Shown: one piece after another, positions 18,678-26,628 of the stretch
How the letters are laid out: every line of letters starts with the position of its first letter
Numbering within the stretch: position 1 is the stretch's first letter
NCBI GenBank assembly: GCA_035650355.1
Contig: DASRHT010000012.1
Coordinates: 62,001 to 126,000, forward strand
Source of the DNA: DASRHT01 sp035650355
Lineage (GTDB): Bacteria > Chloroflexota > Ktedonobacteria > Ktedonobacterales > Ktedonobacteraceae
Length of the DNA: 64,000 nucleotides
Direction: 5' to 3'
Translations under genes and position numbers: made by a program
The notes under the pieces: model-generated
The model's input: only the letters and a program-made list of their open reading frames with translations
Told to the model about the DNA's origin: nothing
Databases searched by the model: none

Positions 18678-19009
18678 ACGATCTCGTACAGCGTCTCTCG
18701 CAAGGTAGCCATGCCGTGATCGTTGGAGGCCCCCGACCTTCTCTTGAAGAATTCAAGCAACGTGTTGAACATATGGGCTATGTCTTTATTAAGTTTACTA
18801 GTACCCAGGGAGGCACTGATCTAGGAGTGCGCGTCGATAAAGCGGCAACTGACCTCGGCCAGGCCAACTTCGACCAGCGCTCAGGCATCGCCCATGTTGA
18901 AGGGAATCTGACCCTAAACTACGTCAAAGTTCGTTGCGTTGCCGACATTGACCTATCAACCCTGGGTGGCACCGGCCACCTCGTAGCCCTGGAAAATGTC
19001 TCCTACTAG
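18674..19009 (+). CDS. Uncharacterised protein translationally coupled to MbtH (111 aa)
   Basis: Starts at ATG 18674 inside the mbtH stop (ATGA overlap). The 111-aa protein begins MNDLVQRLSQGSHAVIVGGP and continues with mixed alpha/beta segments such as YVFIKFTSTQGGTDLGVRVD, with no signal peptide or membrane span. I do not recognise the family. The C-terminal half (HVEGNLTLNYVKVRCVADID) has a beta-rich pattern like small binding domains. The tight coupling to MbtH implies a role in the NRPS pathway, either on the product or on the synthetase. A longer in-frame extension to 18590 overlaps mbtH and is unlikely to be translated. Confidence 0.7.
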   Translation: MNDLVQRLSQGSHAVIVGGPRPSLEEFKQRVEHMGYVFIKFTSTQGGTDLGVRVDKAATDLGQANFDQRSGIAHVEGNLTLNYVKVRCVADIDLSTLGGTGHLVALENVSY

Positions 19010-19044
19010 CTCACTATGCCACGTAGCTCTCCTTAATCAGGAGG

Positions 19045-19533
19045 CTATCGTGGCATCGGCATACTACCTCGATCAGGAAAGCGGCGAAGCAGCAATACCG
19101 GGCAGGGCGCGTGATCCAGCACAAACCGCGCCACATGCCCAACCGACTTTGGTCCGGCGAGCGGCCCTCTTTCTTGAAAAGAGCGCGCGCAAACGATCAG
19201 CATATCGGCCCGCCATTCCTCCGCCGCCTGCACAATTTCGCGTTCTGGCCGTCCTGTCCGGCGCAGCATTTCCGCCTCTCCCAGAGCGCGACGGCCCTCC
19301 TCAAGGATATCCTGGGCCGCAGCCTCCTCTGCCTGCTGCATCTGTGTGCGCCTGGCTGGAGGGGGCGGCGCCGGTCGCCACAGACGTTCCCGCTGCCGCT
19401 CCATCTGCTTCTCCGGTCCGGTATCAGTCACATACAACACGCCTATCGTTCTCGCTTCCGCGGCGAGTAAAACGTTGACTGCCCTGCTGATTTGCTCAAT
19501 GTTCGTTCCATCAAGACAACAGAGAACGCGCAT
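19045..19533 (-). CDS. Universal stress protein (UspA family)
   Basis: The 162-aa protein has the Usp fold pattern: N-terminal MRVLCCLDGTNIEQISRAV, a GRPEREIVQAAEEWRADMLIVCARS segment and C-terminal SVGHVARFVLDHAPCPVLLLR. The ATP-binding glycine motif (normally G-x2-G-x9-G-S/T) is weak: GPKSVGHVARFVLD retains only part of it. A basic Pro/Arg/Gln-rich stretch of about 30 residues (WRPAPPPPARRTQMQQAEEA) interrupts the usual fold. It begins one base after the stop of the ArsB-like gene and has GGGAGG before the ATG, so the two form an operon and the Usp may regulate or support the transporter. Confidence 0.82.
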   Translation of the reverse strand: MRVLCCLDGTNIEQISRAVNVLLAAEARTIGVLYVTDTGPEKQMERQRERLWRPAPPPPARRTQMQQAEEAAAQDILEEGRRALGEAEMLRRTGRPEREIVQAAEEWRADMLIVCARSFQERGPLAGPKSVGHVARFVLDHAPCPVLLLRRFPDRGSMPMPR

Positions 19534-19534
19534 A

Positions 19535-20857
19535 CTATCCTCCCAAGAAGAGCATGACCCAGACCGTCAAAGCCCCGGCAGCGAGCATCACCGGCGTCAC
19601 GATAATTCCCACTTTGAAGTAGTCCAGCCCCGAGACATCCAGATTTCTGCGTCGCAGGATCAGCAGCCAGAGCACCGTTGCTAGCGAACCCACGGTTGTT
19701 ACATTGGGTCCCAGGTCACAACCAAAGATGGTTGCCGCAATAAACCCATGCCGAACAGCCAGAGGGGCGTGCTGGAGACTATGCAACGAAGAGGTCATTC
19801 CGACCGCCATTGGAAGATTGTTAATCACATTTGTCCCTAATGCCGCCCCGGCGGTTCCTATAAGCACCGCCCCCAGGCCAGTTCCATCGGAGAGGTGCAG
19901 CAGAAATTGCCCGAATTGCGCGGTCAGACCTGTGTTCTCGACCGCCTGGACAATAATAAACATCCCCGCGATAAACCCAAAGATGGACCAGGACACCTGT
20001 CCCCTTACAGCTCGCAGGTTGCTCTGCTTCCAATACCAGGCGCCCAGTAAAAGCAACAAGGCACCCGCCATCGCGACAAGAGAAAGCGGGATCGCCAGTG
20101 CTGCGGCGGTCACATAGGCAATGGCAACGAGCAGCAGCACAACGCAGGTATAGCGAAAATAGCCTTGATGCTTCACAACTTCAGCCACGGCTGGCAGACG
20201 TTTGCTATCAAATTGCCCGTGGAGATGGCGGCGATACAACAGCAAGAACAGGCCGATATTGATGCTGATAACAACGAGGCTGGGCAAGAACAGCAAGCGT
20301 AGAAACGTCCAGAGATCAAGGGGAAATGCCGATAAGACAATAATATTAATGGGATTGCTGACCGGCAACAAAAACGAGGCGGAGTCTGCAATAAAGGTGC
20401 AGGCAAAGAGAAAGGGCAAAACGGAGAGCTTTAGACGCGTAGTGAGGCTGTAGATGATCGGCGTCAGGATCAAAGCGGTGGCGTCATTGGAAAGGAACAT
20501 GGAGATCAGCGTCCCGAGCAGGAACGTATTCAAGAAGAGCCTCCGCACGCTGTTGCTCGATAGTCGCGCCGCGATTGTCGCCAGCCAGTCAAAAAAACCC
20601 GCCGTCTCTGCCAGCGCGGAGAGGCCCATCATTCCCAGGAAAAAGAAAAAGATATTCCAGTCTTGCACCAGCGTGAAAAGGGCGCTCAGCGGCGATAGCA
20701 GCCCCAGTACAAGCAGCAACCCGGCTCCCACCAGTGCAATGAGGGCCTCATTGGTCTTCCAGGGACGCAACATGATGCCGATCAGCACCAGCCCGGCAAT
20801 AAGCACTATGAGGACTATTTTCACTGTCGGCGTGATTGGCAAGAAAAATCCTGGCAT
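19535..20857 (-). CDS. ArsB/NhaD-type ion transporter (putative arsenite efflux or anion permease)
   Basis: About 440 aa with 11-12 membrane spans. Key segments are WNIFFFFLGMMGLSALAETA, LFLNTFLLGTLISMFLSNDA and SFLLPVSNPINIIVL, which are the duplicated hairpin motifs of the ArsB / ion-transporter superfamily, with a second copy near the C-terminus (AALGTNVINNLPMAVGM). Members export arsenite or move Na+/H+ and dicarboxylates. No arsR or arsC lies nearby, so the arsenic role is uncertain. The start at 20857 has GAAGG eight bases upstream. It is co-transcribed with usp (1-bp gap). Confidence 0.82.
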   Translation of the reverse strand: MPGFFLPITPTVKIVLIVLIAGLVLIGIMLRPWKTNEALIALVGAGLLLVLGLLSPLSALFTLVQDWNIFFFFLGMMGLSALAETAGFFDWLATIAARLSSNSVRRLFLNTFLLGTLISMFLSNDATALILTPIIYSLTTRLKLSVLPFLFACTFIADSASFLLPVSNPINIIVLSAFPLDLWTFLRLLFLPSLVVISINIGLFLLLYRRHLHGQFDSKRLPAVAEVVKHQGYFRYTCVVLLLVAIAYVTAAALAIPLSLVAMAGALLLLLGAWYWKQSNLRAVRGQVSWSIFGFIAGMFIIVQAVENTGLTAQFGQFLLHLSDGTGLGAVLIGTAGAALGTNVINNLPMAVGMTSSLHSLQHAPLAVRHGFIAATIFGCDLGPNVTTVGSLATVLWLLILRRRNLDVSGLDYFKVGIIVTPVMLAAGALTVWVMLFLGG

Positions 20858-20968
20858 ACCCACTTCCTTCGTCTCCTACATATCCTATCGCATATGGATT
20901 TGAACAGACAAGAGGAAGCTTGCTAGAAGTGGACGCCCCCCATAATGTTATGGAGGGCGCATTCAAAT

Positions 20969-21910
20969 CTACTCTTTGCTAAAGGCCGAACGCAGAGCAG
21001 CTCCCGCTTTCGCAATAGCCACCTTTCCCTGATCAATCACCGCAGCCATACCGACAAAGCCGTGGATCATCCCCTGGTAAGGGACATAAGTAACTGGCAC
21101 ATCGGCATCCTTCAAGCGATTTGCGTACATCTCGCCTTCGTCCCGTAATGGGTCAAACTCAGCAGTGATAACCATCGCAGGTGGCAGGCCGCTCAAACTC
21201 TCCGCTTGCAATGGAGAGACATAGGGATGCAGCGCCTCACCCTCGTTCGACAAATAGAGATCCCAGAACCAGACCATGCCCTCGCGCGTGAGAAAATACC
21301 CCTCGGCATTCTCCTGGTAAGAAGGGGTGCCAGGCTTGTAATAATCGGTCACCGGATAGATCAAGAGCTGATATATGAGCTTAGGACCGCCACGATCACG
21401 CGCCATCAAAGCGACAACGGCAGCCAGATTACCACCAGCACTATCGCCGCCAACAGCAATACGCGCAGCATCACTATTAATAGCAGCAGCATTTTTAGCC
21501 ACCCATGTCGTGGCGGCATAGCAATCTTCAGGTGCCGCCGGGAATTTGTGCTCTGGGGCCAGCCGATAGTCAACTGAAACAGTGATGCATCCGGCAGCGT
21601 TGGTAAGCGCGCGACAGGTGGCATCATGGGTATCAATGTTGCCAATAACCCAGCCGCCACCATGAAAGAAGACGAGCACGGGAAATGGCCCATGCCCCTC
21701 CGGCGTGTAAATACGGATCGGGATCGCTCCCTCAGGACCGGGAATGGTGCGATCCTCGATCTTGCTCACGGGCTCCGGCTCGCCCCTTCTCGCAGCTCCC
21801 AAAGCAATAAATGCCGCACGAGCATCGGCAACCGGCAGCGTGTTCAGCGGCGGCGCGCCTAAAGCGATCATAGCGTCTAAAACGTCCTGAACCTGTGGGT
21901 CCAATGGCAT
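20969..21910 (-). CDS. Alpha/beta hydrolase, HSL-family esterase/lipase
   Basis: About 313 aa. The hormone-sensitive-lipase motif HGGGW (VLVFFHGGGWVIGNID), nucleophile GDSAGGNLA, acid in EFDPLRDEGE and base in GMIHGF are all present, so the catalytic triad is complete. These cytoplasmic carboxylesterases hydrolyse short-chain esters. I place the start at ATG 21910 (MPLDPQVQDVLDAM) because GGAGG lies about 10 bases upstream; the frame extends 14 codons further without a better site. Leftward, single gene, unrelated to its neighbours. Confidence 0.93.
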   Translation of the reverse strand: MPLDPQVQDVLDAMIALGAPPLNTLPVADARAAFIALGAARRGEPEPVSKIEDRTIPGPEGAIPIRIYTPEGHGPFPVLVFFHGGGWVIGNIDTHDATCRALTNAAGCITVSVDYRLAPEHKFPAAPEDCYAATTWVAKNAAAINSDAARIAVGGDSAGGNLAAVVALMARDRGGPKLIYQLLIYPVTDYYKPGTPSYQENAEGYFLTREGMVWFWDLYLSNEGEALHPYVSPLQAESLSGLPPAMVITAEFDPLRDEGEMYANRLKDADVPVTYVPYQGMIHGFVGMAAVIDQGKVAIAKAGAALRSAFSKE

Positions 21911-22105
21911 ATGCGAATGCTCCTCCCTGCTCTTAAAATAACTAGCCATCAAAAAAGCTTCTTAAAAATAGTAGCAACTCTTCATTTGACTGCTTGCAAT
22001 AACAATAGCATAAAAAACACCAGAACGCATAAAGCATGCCTTTTTAGATACTTGTGTACTCTATAAAGGTATGTTATTCTATGCGGGACAGCCAAAAAGT
22101 TTTCC

Positions 22106-22318
22106 GGCGGTGTAGCTCAGAAGGTAGAGCGCTGGTCAACGGAACCAGAGGACACTCCCCCAGGCCCGTGGAACTCGGTAGCGTAAGGGAGGCCCACGGG
22201 TAAATTGCAGAGGCACCGGACTCAGGCGTCACACCGACAACAGGCGGCGCACGAAGGGACGGAAAGCGCGTTGATGTCCCCGTGGAATAAGTCGTGGGTT
22301 CGAGTCCCACCACCGCCA
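22106..22318 (+). tRNA. tRNA-like gene with an insertion of about 145 nt in the variable region (anticodon-position triplet ACG)
   Basis: The ends form a full tRNA cloverleaf: acceptor GGCGGTG (22106-22112) pairs with CACCGCC (22311-22317) with discriminator A; D-arm GCTC-AGAAGGTA-GAGC (22115-22130); anticodon arm CTGGT-CAACGGA-ACCAG (22132-22148); T-arm GTGGG-TTCGAGT-CCCAC (22294-22310). No CCA is encoded. Between the anticodon stem and the T-stem, where about five bases are expected, there are 145 (22149-22293). That insert can fold: GGACA (22150) with TGTCC (22275); CCCGTGG (22165) with CCACGGG (22194); CAAC and GCGC (22238, 22247) with GCGC and GTTG (22266, 22270). Loop position 33 is A, not the near-universal U. 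It could be an intron-bearing tRNA-Arg, a tRNA-derived structured RNA or a pseudogene. I saw no group I or II intron core. Confidence 0.55.
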
Positions 22319-22386
22319 CTATTACTTCAATTTCCCTTCACCCAGAATGAGCGGCAGGCAAAGTTACCTGACGAAGGAGACATCCC

Positions 22387-22530
22387 GTGCAGATGCAGCA
22401 AGCAGAACAACAGCAACCCAGGCGGGGAAACCAGGAGCACAGCAATGACGGGCCTGAGCAACAACAAAAGATCTATCCTGAAAAAAGCAGCAGTGTGAAA
22501 CTCCATGACAGAAACGCCTCAAGATTATAA
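22387..22530 (+). CDS. Possible small Gln-rich peptide (47 aa)
   Basis: GTG at 22387 has AAGGAG seven bases upstream and opens a 47-aa frame, MQMQQAEQQQPRRGNQEHSN onward, rich in Gln, polar and with no membrane span. It overlaps the start of the serine-hydrolase remnant. Without homologues this is only a possible gene; the ribosome-binding site is its main support. Confidence 0.22.
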   Translation: MQMQQAEQQQPRRGNQEHSNDGPEQQQKIYPEKSSSVKLHDRNASRL

Positions 22531-22666
22531 ACTCTTTCACCGGCTACGCGAGCGCATTCAGCGAGGAATGGTCGAGCATCGTATCCCTTCCCTCGCCATC
22601 GCTGTCGCACAGAGGCACTCAGACAAGCTTGAACAGGTCAGAGCGTTTCACTGGCCCGTGAGGTGA
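22505..22666 (+). pseudogene. N-terminal remnant of a beta-lactamase-type serine hydrolase
   Basis: From ATG 22505 the first 36 residues (YKLFHRLRERIQRGMVEHRI, then PSLAIAVAQ) match the start of class C beta-lactamase-like serine hydrolases, where 'xxGxxxxxxPGxAVAVxx' precedes the core. After about 36 residues the similarity stops and the frame ends at 22666, inside the 3' end of the convergent GNAT gene. The rest of the gene (normally 350 or more residues, with the SxxK motif) is absent, so this is a truncated fossil left by a deletion or rearrangement. Confidence 0.5.
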
Positions 22667-23183
22667 TACTGTAGAGGTGTCGGTTGGCCCAATTCCCCTC
22701 AATGTCGGCATCATAAAACGTCCCTTCAAATGCCATGCCGCATTTCTGCATGACCCGGGCGGATGCGAGATTCGCTATTTCACAGTCTGCAATGATGCGA
22801 TGGGTTCCTAGCACCGTAAACTCATAGGTAAAGATCGCTCGTGCCGCTTCAGGCATATAGCCCTGTCCCCAGAAGCGCTGGTTTAGCGCATAGCCACATG
22901 AGCGTGTACCTTTCTCCGATGAACGACTGCTTCCGCCAATGCCAAACCATCCGATGAGCAATCCGTTGCTTTGTAATGTAATCGCCCAATTGTAGGCGTC
23001 GCGATGGGGATTGGATGCGTCCTGAACAAGCCAGGTAAGCCATTCGCGCCGCTCGCTCTCATCCCAGGAGGCAAAGTGCATAAAGCGGGTGACGGATGGA
23101 TCGGACAAGAAAGCGTTGAGCGCATCCCAATCGCTCAGGACAAAGTCTCGCAAGATCAGTCGTTCAGTTTCAAGGATAGGCAT
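22638..23183 (-). CDS. GNAT N-acetyltransferase, RimJ/RimL type
   Basis: The 181-aa protein has the RimJ/RimL pattern: LETERLILRDFVLSDWDALN at the N-terminus, the beta4 strand before acetyl-CoA (GYALNQRFWGQGYMPEAARA, with Q/R-x-x-G-x-G/A represented by RFWGQGY) and NLASARVMQKCGMAFEG near the end. It transfers acetyl from acetyl-CoA to an amine, either a protein N-terminus or a small molecule. Monocistronic and convergent with the hydrolase remnant it overlaps. Confidence 0.9.
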   Translation of the reverse strand: MPILETERLILRDFVLSDWDALNAFLSDPSVTRFMHFASWDESERREWLTWLVQDASNPHRDAYNWAITLQSNGLLIGWFGIGGSSRSSEKGTRSCGYALNQRFWGQGYMPEAARAIFTYEFTVLGTHRIIADCEIANLASARVMQKCGMAFEGTFYDADIEGNWANRHLYSITSRASETL

Positions 23184-23496
23184 CTTCTTTAAGGCACTCC
23201 CAGTTCACGAGCCCTCACCTTCAGGCGGGGTACTTGACGCTTTCTTTCAGTGTAGCACAACTCGGACGTTGTCCGATGCTTCCGCCATTATACGAGCGAT
23301 CCAGGGCGGTTTGCAAGGGATGCCGCTATGAGGCCAATCAGCTCAACCACATCTTCAGGGATACCAAACAGCTTTATAAGACACGCTATTTAAGTAAATC
23401 AAGAACTAGCGGCAAAAGATGCCGCTTTCCTCTTCTTCACACGGAGCCAATCCCACATGATATATAATAAATGCATGTCTATTTAGGAAACAGCAC
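23184..23496. other. Intergenic region with a hairpin before the methyltransferase
   Basis: About 310 bp between divergent genes. AGCGGCA-AAAGA-TGCCGCT (23408-23426) followed by TTCCTCTTCTT is a stem of 7 bp with a pyrimidine tail on the plus strand, possibly a weak leader terminator for the methyltransferase operon. No gene seen. Confidence 0.35.
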
Positions 23497-24231
23497 ATGG
23501 CAATATCCTCACAAGATACTCGAAAGGTTGCATTCATGACCGATAATCATGCTGATATCACCAAACTCCAGCAGGATGAAGAGAAACGCGAGCACATTGT
23601 GTCCACCATCACGCGTATGTTCGCGCCCGAAGATGACGCCCTACAGCAGGCCATCGCCTCAGCAAAAGAGGCGGACATGCCGGCAATTCAGATCTCGCCG
23701 ATCCAGGGTAAGATGCTACAATTGCTGGCTGCGGCCTGTAATGCACACAAAATTCTAGAGATTGGCTCGCTCGCTGGCTATAGCGGCATCTGGCTCGCCC
23801 GCGCTCTGCCCGCGGGAGGCCGCCTCATTGCCTTAGAGATCAGCTCCAAACATGCCGAGGTTGTGCGCAACTCCTTCGCCAGGGCTGGCGTCGGAGACCG
23901 CACCGAGGTACGCGTGGGCAAGGCGCTTGACCTGCTGCCCCAACTCCAGAGCGAAGCTCCGTTCGATCTTGTATTTATCGATGCAGATAAACCTCCTTAC
24001 CCCCAATATCTTGAATGGGCGCTCAAGCTCACCCGACCAGGAAGCATTATCGTGGCCGATAACTGCATTCGCGGCGGAAGAGCTCTCGCCCCTGATGATC
24101 AGGACGAAGGCACCCGAGGAGTGTATCAATATAACACCGACGTCATTAATAACCCTCACCTGGTATCGCTCGCGCTAGCAATGGACGATGAGTATATGGA
24201 TGGCTTCACTATTGCCGTGGTGCAAGCATAA
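23497..24231 (+). CDS. SAM-dependent O-methyltransferase (caffeoyl-CoA/catechol OMT family)
   Basis: About 244 aa (231 if ATG 23536 is used; both have weak AGGA/AAAGG signals upstream). The motifs of family 3 O-methyltransferases are clear: SAM-binding ILEIGSLAGYSGIWLARALP, GRLIALEISSKHAEVVRNSF, the metal site FDLVFIDADKPPYPQYLEWA and IIVADNCIRGG. It methylates a hydroxyl group of a small molecule, usually with a divalent metal. It is the first gene of a rightward set: OMT, a DAO-type oxidase (17 bp later) and a PHP phosphatase. Confidence 0.92.
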   Translation: MAISSQDTRKVAFMTDNHADITKLQQDEEKREHIVSTITRMFAPEDDALQQAIASAKEADMPAIQISPIQGKMLQLLAAACNAHKILEIGSLAGYSGIWLARALPAGGRLIALEISSKHAEVVRNSFARAGVGDRTEVRVGKALDLLPQLQSEAPFDLVFIDADKPPYPQYLEWALKLTRPGSIIVADNCIRGGRALAPDDQDEGTRGVYQYNTDVINNPHLVSLALAMDDEYMDGFTIAVVQA

Positions 24232-24248
24232 GAAAGGCTAACTGAACA

Positions 24249-25436
24249 ATGCCAACCGCAGATATCGTTATCGTCGGAGGCGGCATTATCGGAGCCAGCA
24301 TAGCATACCAGCTTACAATGCGGGGAGCGCGCAACGTGGTGCTGCTCGAACGCGCTACCATAGCATCAGGTACGAGCGGACGCGCAACCGGCGGCATCCG
24401 GCAGCAATTCGCCGACGAGCTTGATATCCGCTTTTCCATCGAAGGCGTCCGCTTCTACGAGCAATTTACCCGGGAACGAGATAGCCATCCTGAACGACCA
24501 CGCTTTTACCAGTATGGCTATCTCTTCCTGGTTACACCCCCGGCGAGCTGGCAGGCAATGCAACGTTTCGTCGCCCTGCAACAATCCTTAGGCGTCCCAA
24601 CGCAGCTACTTACTCCCGATGATGTCCATCAGCACCTTCCCCAGCTCGTCCTTGATGACGTGCTGGGCGCAACATTCTGTCCCACCGACGGCTATAGCGA
24701 TCCGGGCGCAATGGCACAGGCTTTGATCCAGGAAGCTCAAACGCGCGGACTCGTTGTACGCGAGCATACCCCGGTTACCGGTATTACCATGACCTCTGGA
24801 CGCGTGCAAGCCGTTCAGACGCCTCAGGAAACCATCCAGACTCCTTTAATTGTTAATGCGACCGGACCATTCTCGGCCTTTGTTTCCCGCCTCGCCGGCA
24901 TCACCGATTTTCCGGTCTACCCATTGCGCCGCCAACTCTATCTGACCGAACCGTTCAGCGGCCTGCCAGATGACGTCCCGATGGTCGTTGATTTAAGCAC
25001 CGGCTTCCACTTCCGCAGGCGCGACGAGCGCATTATCCTGACCATGCCCCTTCCCGTCAGCGCCGAAGAGGAAGAGCGCAATCGCAATCTGGCACCAGAC
25101 GCCTTTGCCTTGCCCGTCAATGAAGACTTCTGGCAAGAGGTCAGAGCTGAAATACAACGTCGCTGTCCCCCACTGCTAAAAGCGGGGATCGAGTGCGTCT
25201 GGTCTGGACTATATGAAATGACGCCCGATGAGCACCCCATTCTCGGCAAGACCGAAGTAGAGGGATTCCTCTGCGCCTGTGGTTTCTCCGGGCATGGTTT
25301 TATGCACGCCCCAATGGCTGCAAAGCTCCTCACCGAGCTAATCCTTGATGGCAAAAGCACAACCCTTCCCATCGAACCATTTAGTAATCAACGTTTCCGT
25401 ACCGGTAAACTGCTTGAGACTACTCGCTTGTTATAA
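24249..25436 (+). CDS. FAD-dependent oxidoreductase of the DAO family (sarcosine/glycine oxidase-like)
   Basis: The 395-aa protein begins with the FAD-binding GxGxxG motif IVIVGGGIIGASIAYQLT and the downstream ERATIASGTSGRATGGIRQQ typical of the sarcosine oxidase beta / D-amino acid oxidase group. The C-terminal CGFSGHGFMHAPMAAKLLTE closes the FAD domain. It oxidises a secondary or primary amine of an amino acid, giving an imine and reduced FAD. Substrate unknown. Short spacing to the methyltransferase suggests co-transcription. Confidence 0.92.
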   Translation: MPTADIVIVGGGIIGASIAYQLTMRGARNVVLLERATIASGTSGRATGGIRQQFADELDIRFSIEGVRFYEQFTRERDSHPERPRFYQYGYLFLVTPPASWQAMQRFVALQQSLGVPTQLLTPDDVHQHLPQLVLDDVLGATFCPTDGYSDPGAMAQALIQEAQTRGLVVREHTPVTGITMTSGRVQAVQTPQETIQTPLIVNATGPFSAFVSRLAGITDFPVYPLRRQLYLTEPFSGLPDDVPMVVDLSTGFHFRRRDERIILTMPLPVSAEEEERNRNLAPDAFALPVNEDFWQEVRAEIQRRCPPLLKAGIECVWSGLYEMTPDEHPILGKTEVEGFLCACGFSGHGFMHAPMAAKLLTELILDGKSTTLPIEPFSNQRFRTGKLLETTRLL

Positions 25437-25445
25437 AAGAAAAGG

Positions 25446-25470
25446 CTCCCACGATTAATCGGGGAGCTAC
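25446..25470. repeat. Palindromic repeat, family 2 (intergenic copy)
   Basis: Between the oxidase and the PHP gene, CTCCC(N)10-GGGAG forms a hairpin, and the whole 25-bp unit, ending GAGCTAC, matches at 24 of 25 positions the reverse complement of 39725-39749 inside carA. The copy here lies outside genes, which helps define the repeat. Confidence 0.6.
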
Positions 25471-25508
25471 GGGCTACACACCTGCTATACTAAGGAAAAG
25501 GAAACGCG

Positions 25509-26285
25509 ATGAGCATCACGACCGATTTTCACAGCCATGTAGTCCGCAGCTCCGCTAGACAGATGGTGCGAGCCGCACAGAAACGCGGGCTACGTGTTCT
25601 TGGCCTCTCTGAACACGTTTTTCAAATGACTGAAGGTCGTGCCCCCTTAGAGCATATGGTGCTGGAGGGACCGATGCTCTCCTTTTCCTCTTATATAGAG
25701 GCTGTCCAGGCAGCCTCTCAGGAGCAGGGGTTTGATGTACGTCTGGGGCTGGAGGTAGATTTTATCCCGGAGAAAAACGCCGTCATTCAAGCTTCCTTGC
25801 AAGCATACCCCTGGGATTTCCTGATCGGCTCTGTCCACGAGATCGATGGCATAGTTTTTGAGCGCATCGATGAGATAGGCCAGGAAGAGGGCGAGGCGCT
25901 CTGGCTGCGCTATATGGAATTATTGCGTGCTACCGTAAACAGTGGCTGTTTTAGCCTGGTCAGTCACCCGGTGCGTATGGGATCTCGCAACCCGCACCTT
26001 CCGCCAACGCTGGATGACGAGCTTGAACGCCTGGCGGCTGAGGCGACCCGTAACAATATTGCTCTGGAGGCCAACGGTTACGATGTTTTGCTGTACCCTC
26101 AGCTTGTACGCAGACTTGTTCGCGCCTGCGCTCTGCATCGAACACCCATCAGCGTTGGTTCCGACGCCCATAACCCACTACAGGTAGCCCAGGCTCACCA
26201 GCAGACTGAGGCAATTTTGCGCAAGGCAGGGATTAAGACGGTCAGAATCTGGAAACAGCGTCAGATCGAGGAATACGCGATATAA
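25509..26285 (+). CDS. PHP-domain phosphatase (histidinol-phosphatase-like)
   Basis: The 258-aa protein has the PHP metal-binding series: TDFHSHVVRS, GLSEHVFQMTE, LGLEVDFIP, IGSVHEID, LVSHPVR and VGSDAH. These bind two or three metal ions and hydrolyse a phosphoester. Histidinol-phosphate phosphatase (HisK) is the best-known member, but no his genes are near, so the substrate is open. AAAGGAAACGCG precedes the ATG. Probably the last gene of the methyltransferase-oxidase set. Confidence 0.88.
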   Translation: MSITTDFHSHVVRSSARQMVRAAQKRGLRVLGLSEHVFQMTEGRAPLEHMVLEGPMLSFSSYIEAVQAASQEQGFDVRLGLEVDFIPEKNAVIQASLQAYPWDFLIGSVHEIDGIVFERIDEIGQEEGEALWLRYMELLRATVNSGCFSLVSHPVRMGSRNPHLPPTLDDELERLAAEATRNNIALEANGYDVLLYPQLVRRLVRACALHRTPISVGSDAHNPLQVAQAHQQTEAILRKAGIKTVRIWKQRQIEEYAI

Positions 26286-26319
26286 TGGCGCAATTTCCAT
26301 GAGATGCATCACAGAGAGG

Positions 26320-26592
26320 TCATTTATCCTCCTGCTCTTCGTCTTTTTCTGCAAATGGTCCGAGTAGCTGTCTAGGAGACATGAAGCCACAGGCGATCAA
26401 TCGCGTCCGAATTTCTTCATAATTCTCATACGTCAGGCTGCGAATCGCAAGGATCTTCTTTCTCCGCATGGAGAGCAACTGACCCACTTTATTGATCTGG
26501 CTCCGCTTCAAGCAATTATATGTGCGGATTTTGAGATCCAACGCTTCAATTGGAATGGCGTAAACGTCGTCAGGGGTCATGTAGTCTGGCAT
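26320..26592 (-). CDS. Stand-alone RNA polymerase alpha-CTD-like protein (90 aa)
   Basis: The 90-aa protein reads PIEALDLKIRTYNCLKRSQI, NKVGQLLSM and LTYENYEEIRTRLIACGF. This is the alpha-subunit C-terminal domain pattern of RpoA (IEELDLSVRSYNCLKRAGI..., then NLGKKSLEEIKEKL), without the alpha N-terminal domain. In RpoA this domain binds UP-element DNA and activators. A free copy could bind DNA or compete for activators, or be a simple regulator. GAAGGAG eight bases before the ATG supports expression. It is followed 36 bp upstream by the DUF35 gene in the same direction, so they may be co-transcribed. Confidence 0.82.
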   Translation of the reverse strand: MPDYMTPDDVYAIPIEALDLKIRTYNCLKRSQINKVGQLLSMRRKKILAIRSLTYENYEEIRTRLIACGFMSPRQLLGPFAEKDEEQEDK

Positions 26593-26628
26593 ACGTCTAA
26601 CTCCTTCAATTTTGCTGAAATTGACGGC

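Noticed and set aside
22149..22293. Group I or group II intron in the tRNA-like gene
   Set aside because: The insert lies in the variable region rather than the anticodon loop, is only about 145 nt and shows no recognisable P7/R-S core or domain V. The 3' half holds no sequence that could pair with the 5' anticodon stem.
22074..22319. Reverse-strand coding frame starting MAVVGLEPTT over the tRNA-like gene
   Set aside because: This is the familiar false reading of the T-arm of tRNA genes on the opposite strand.
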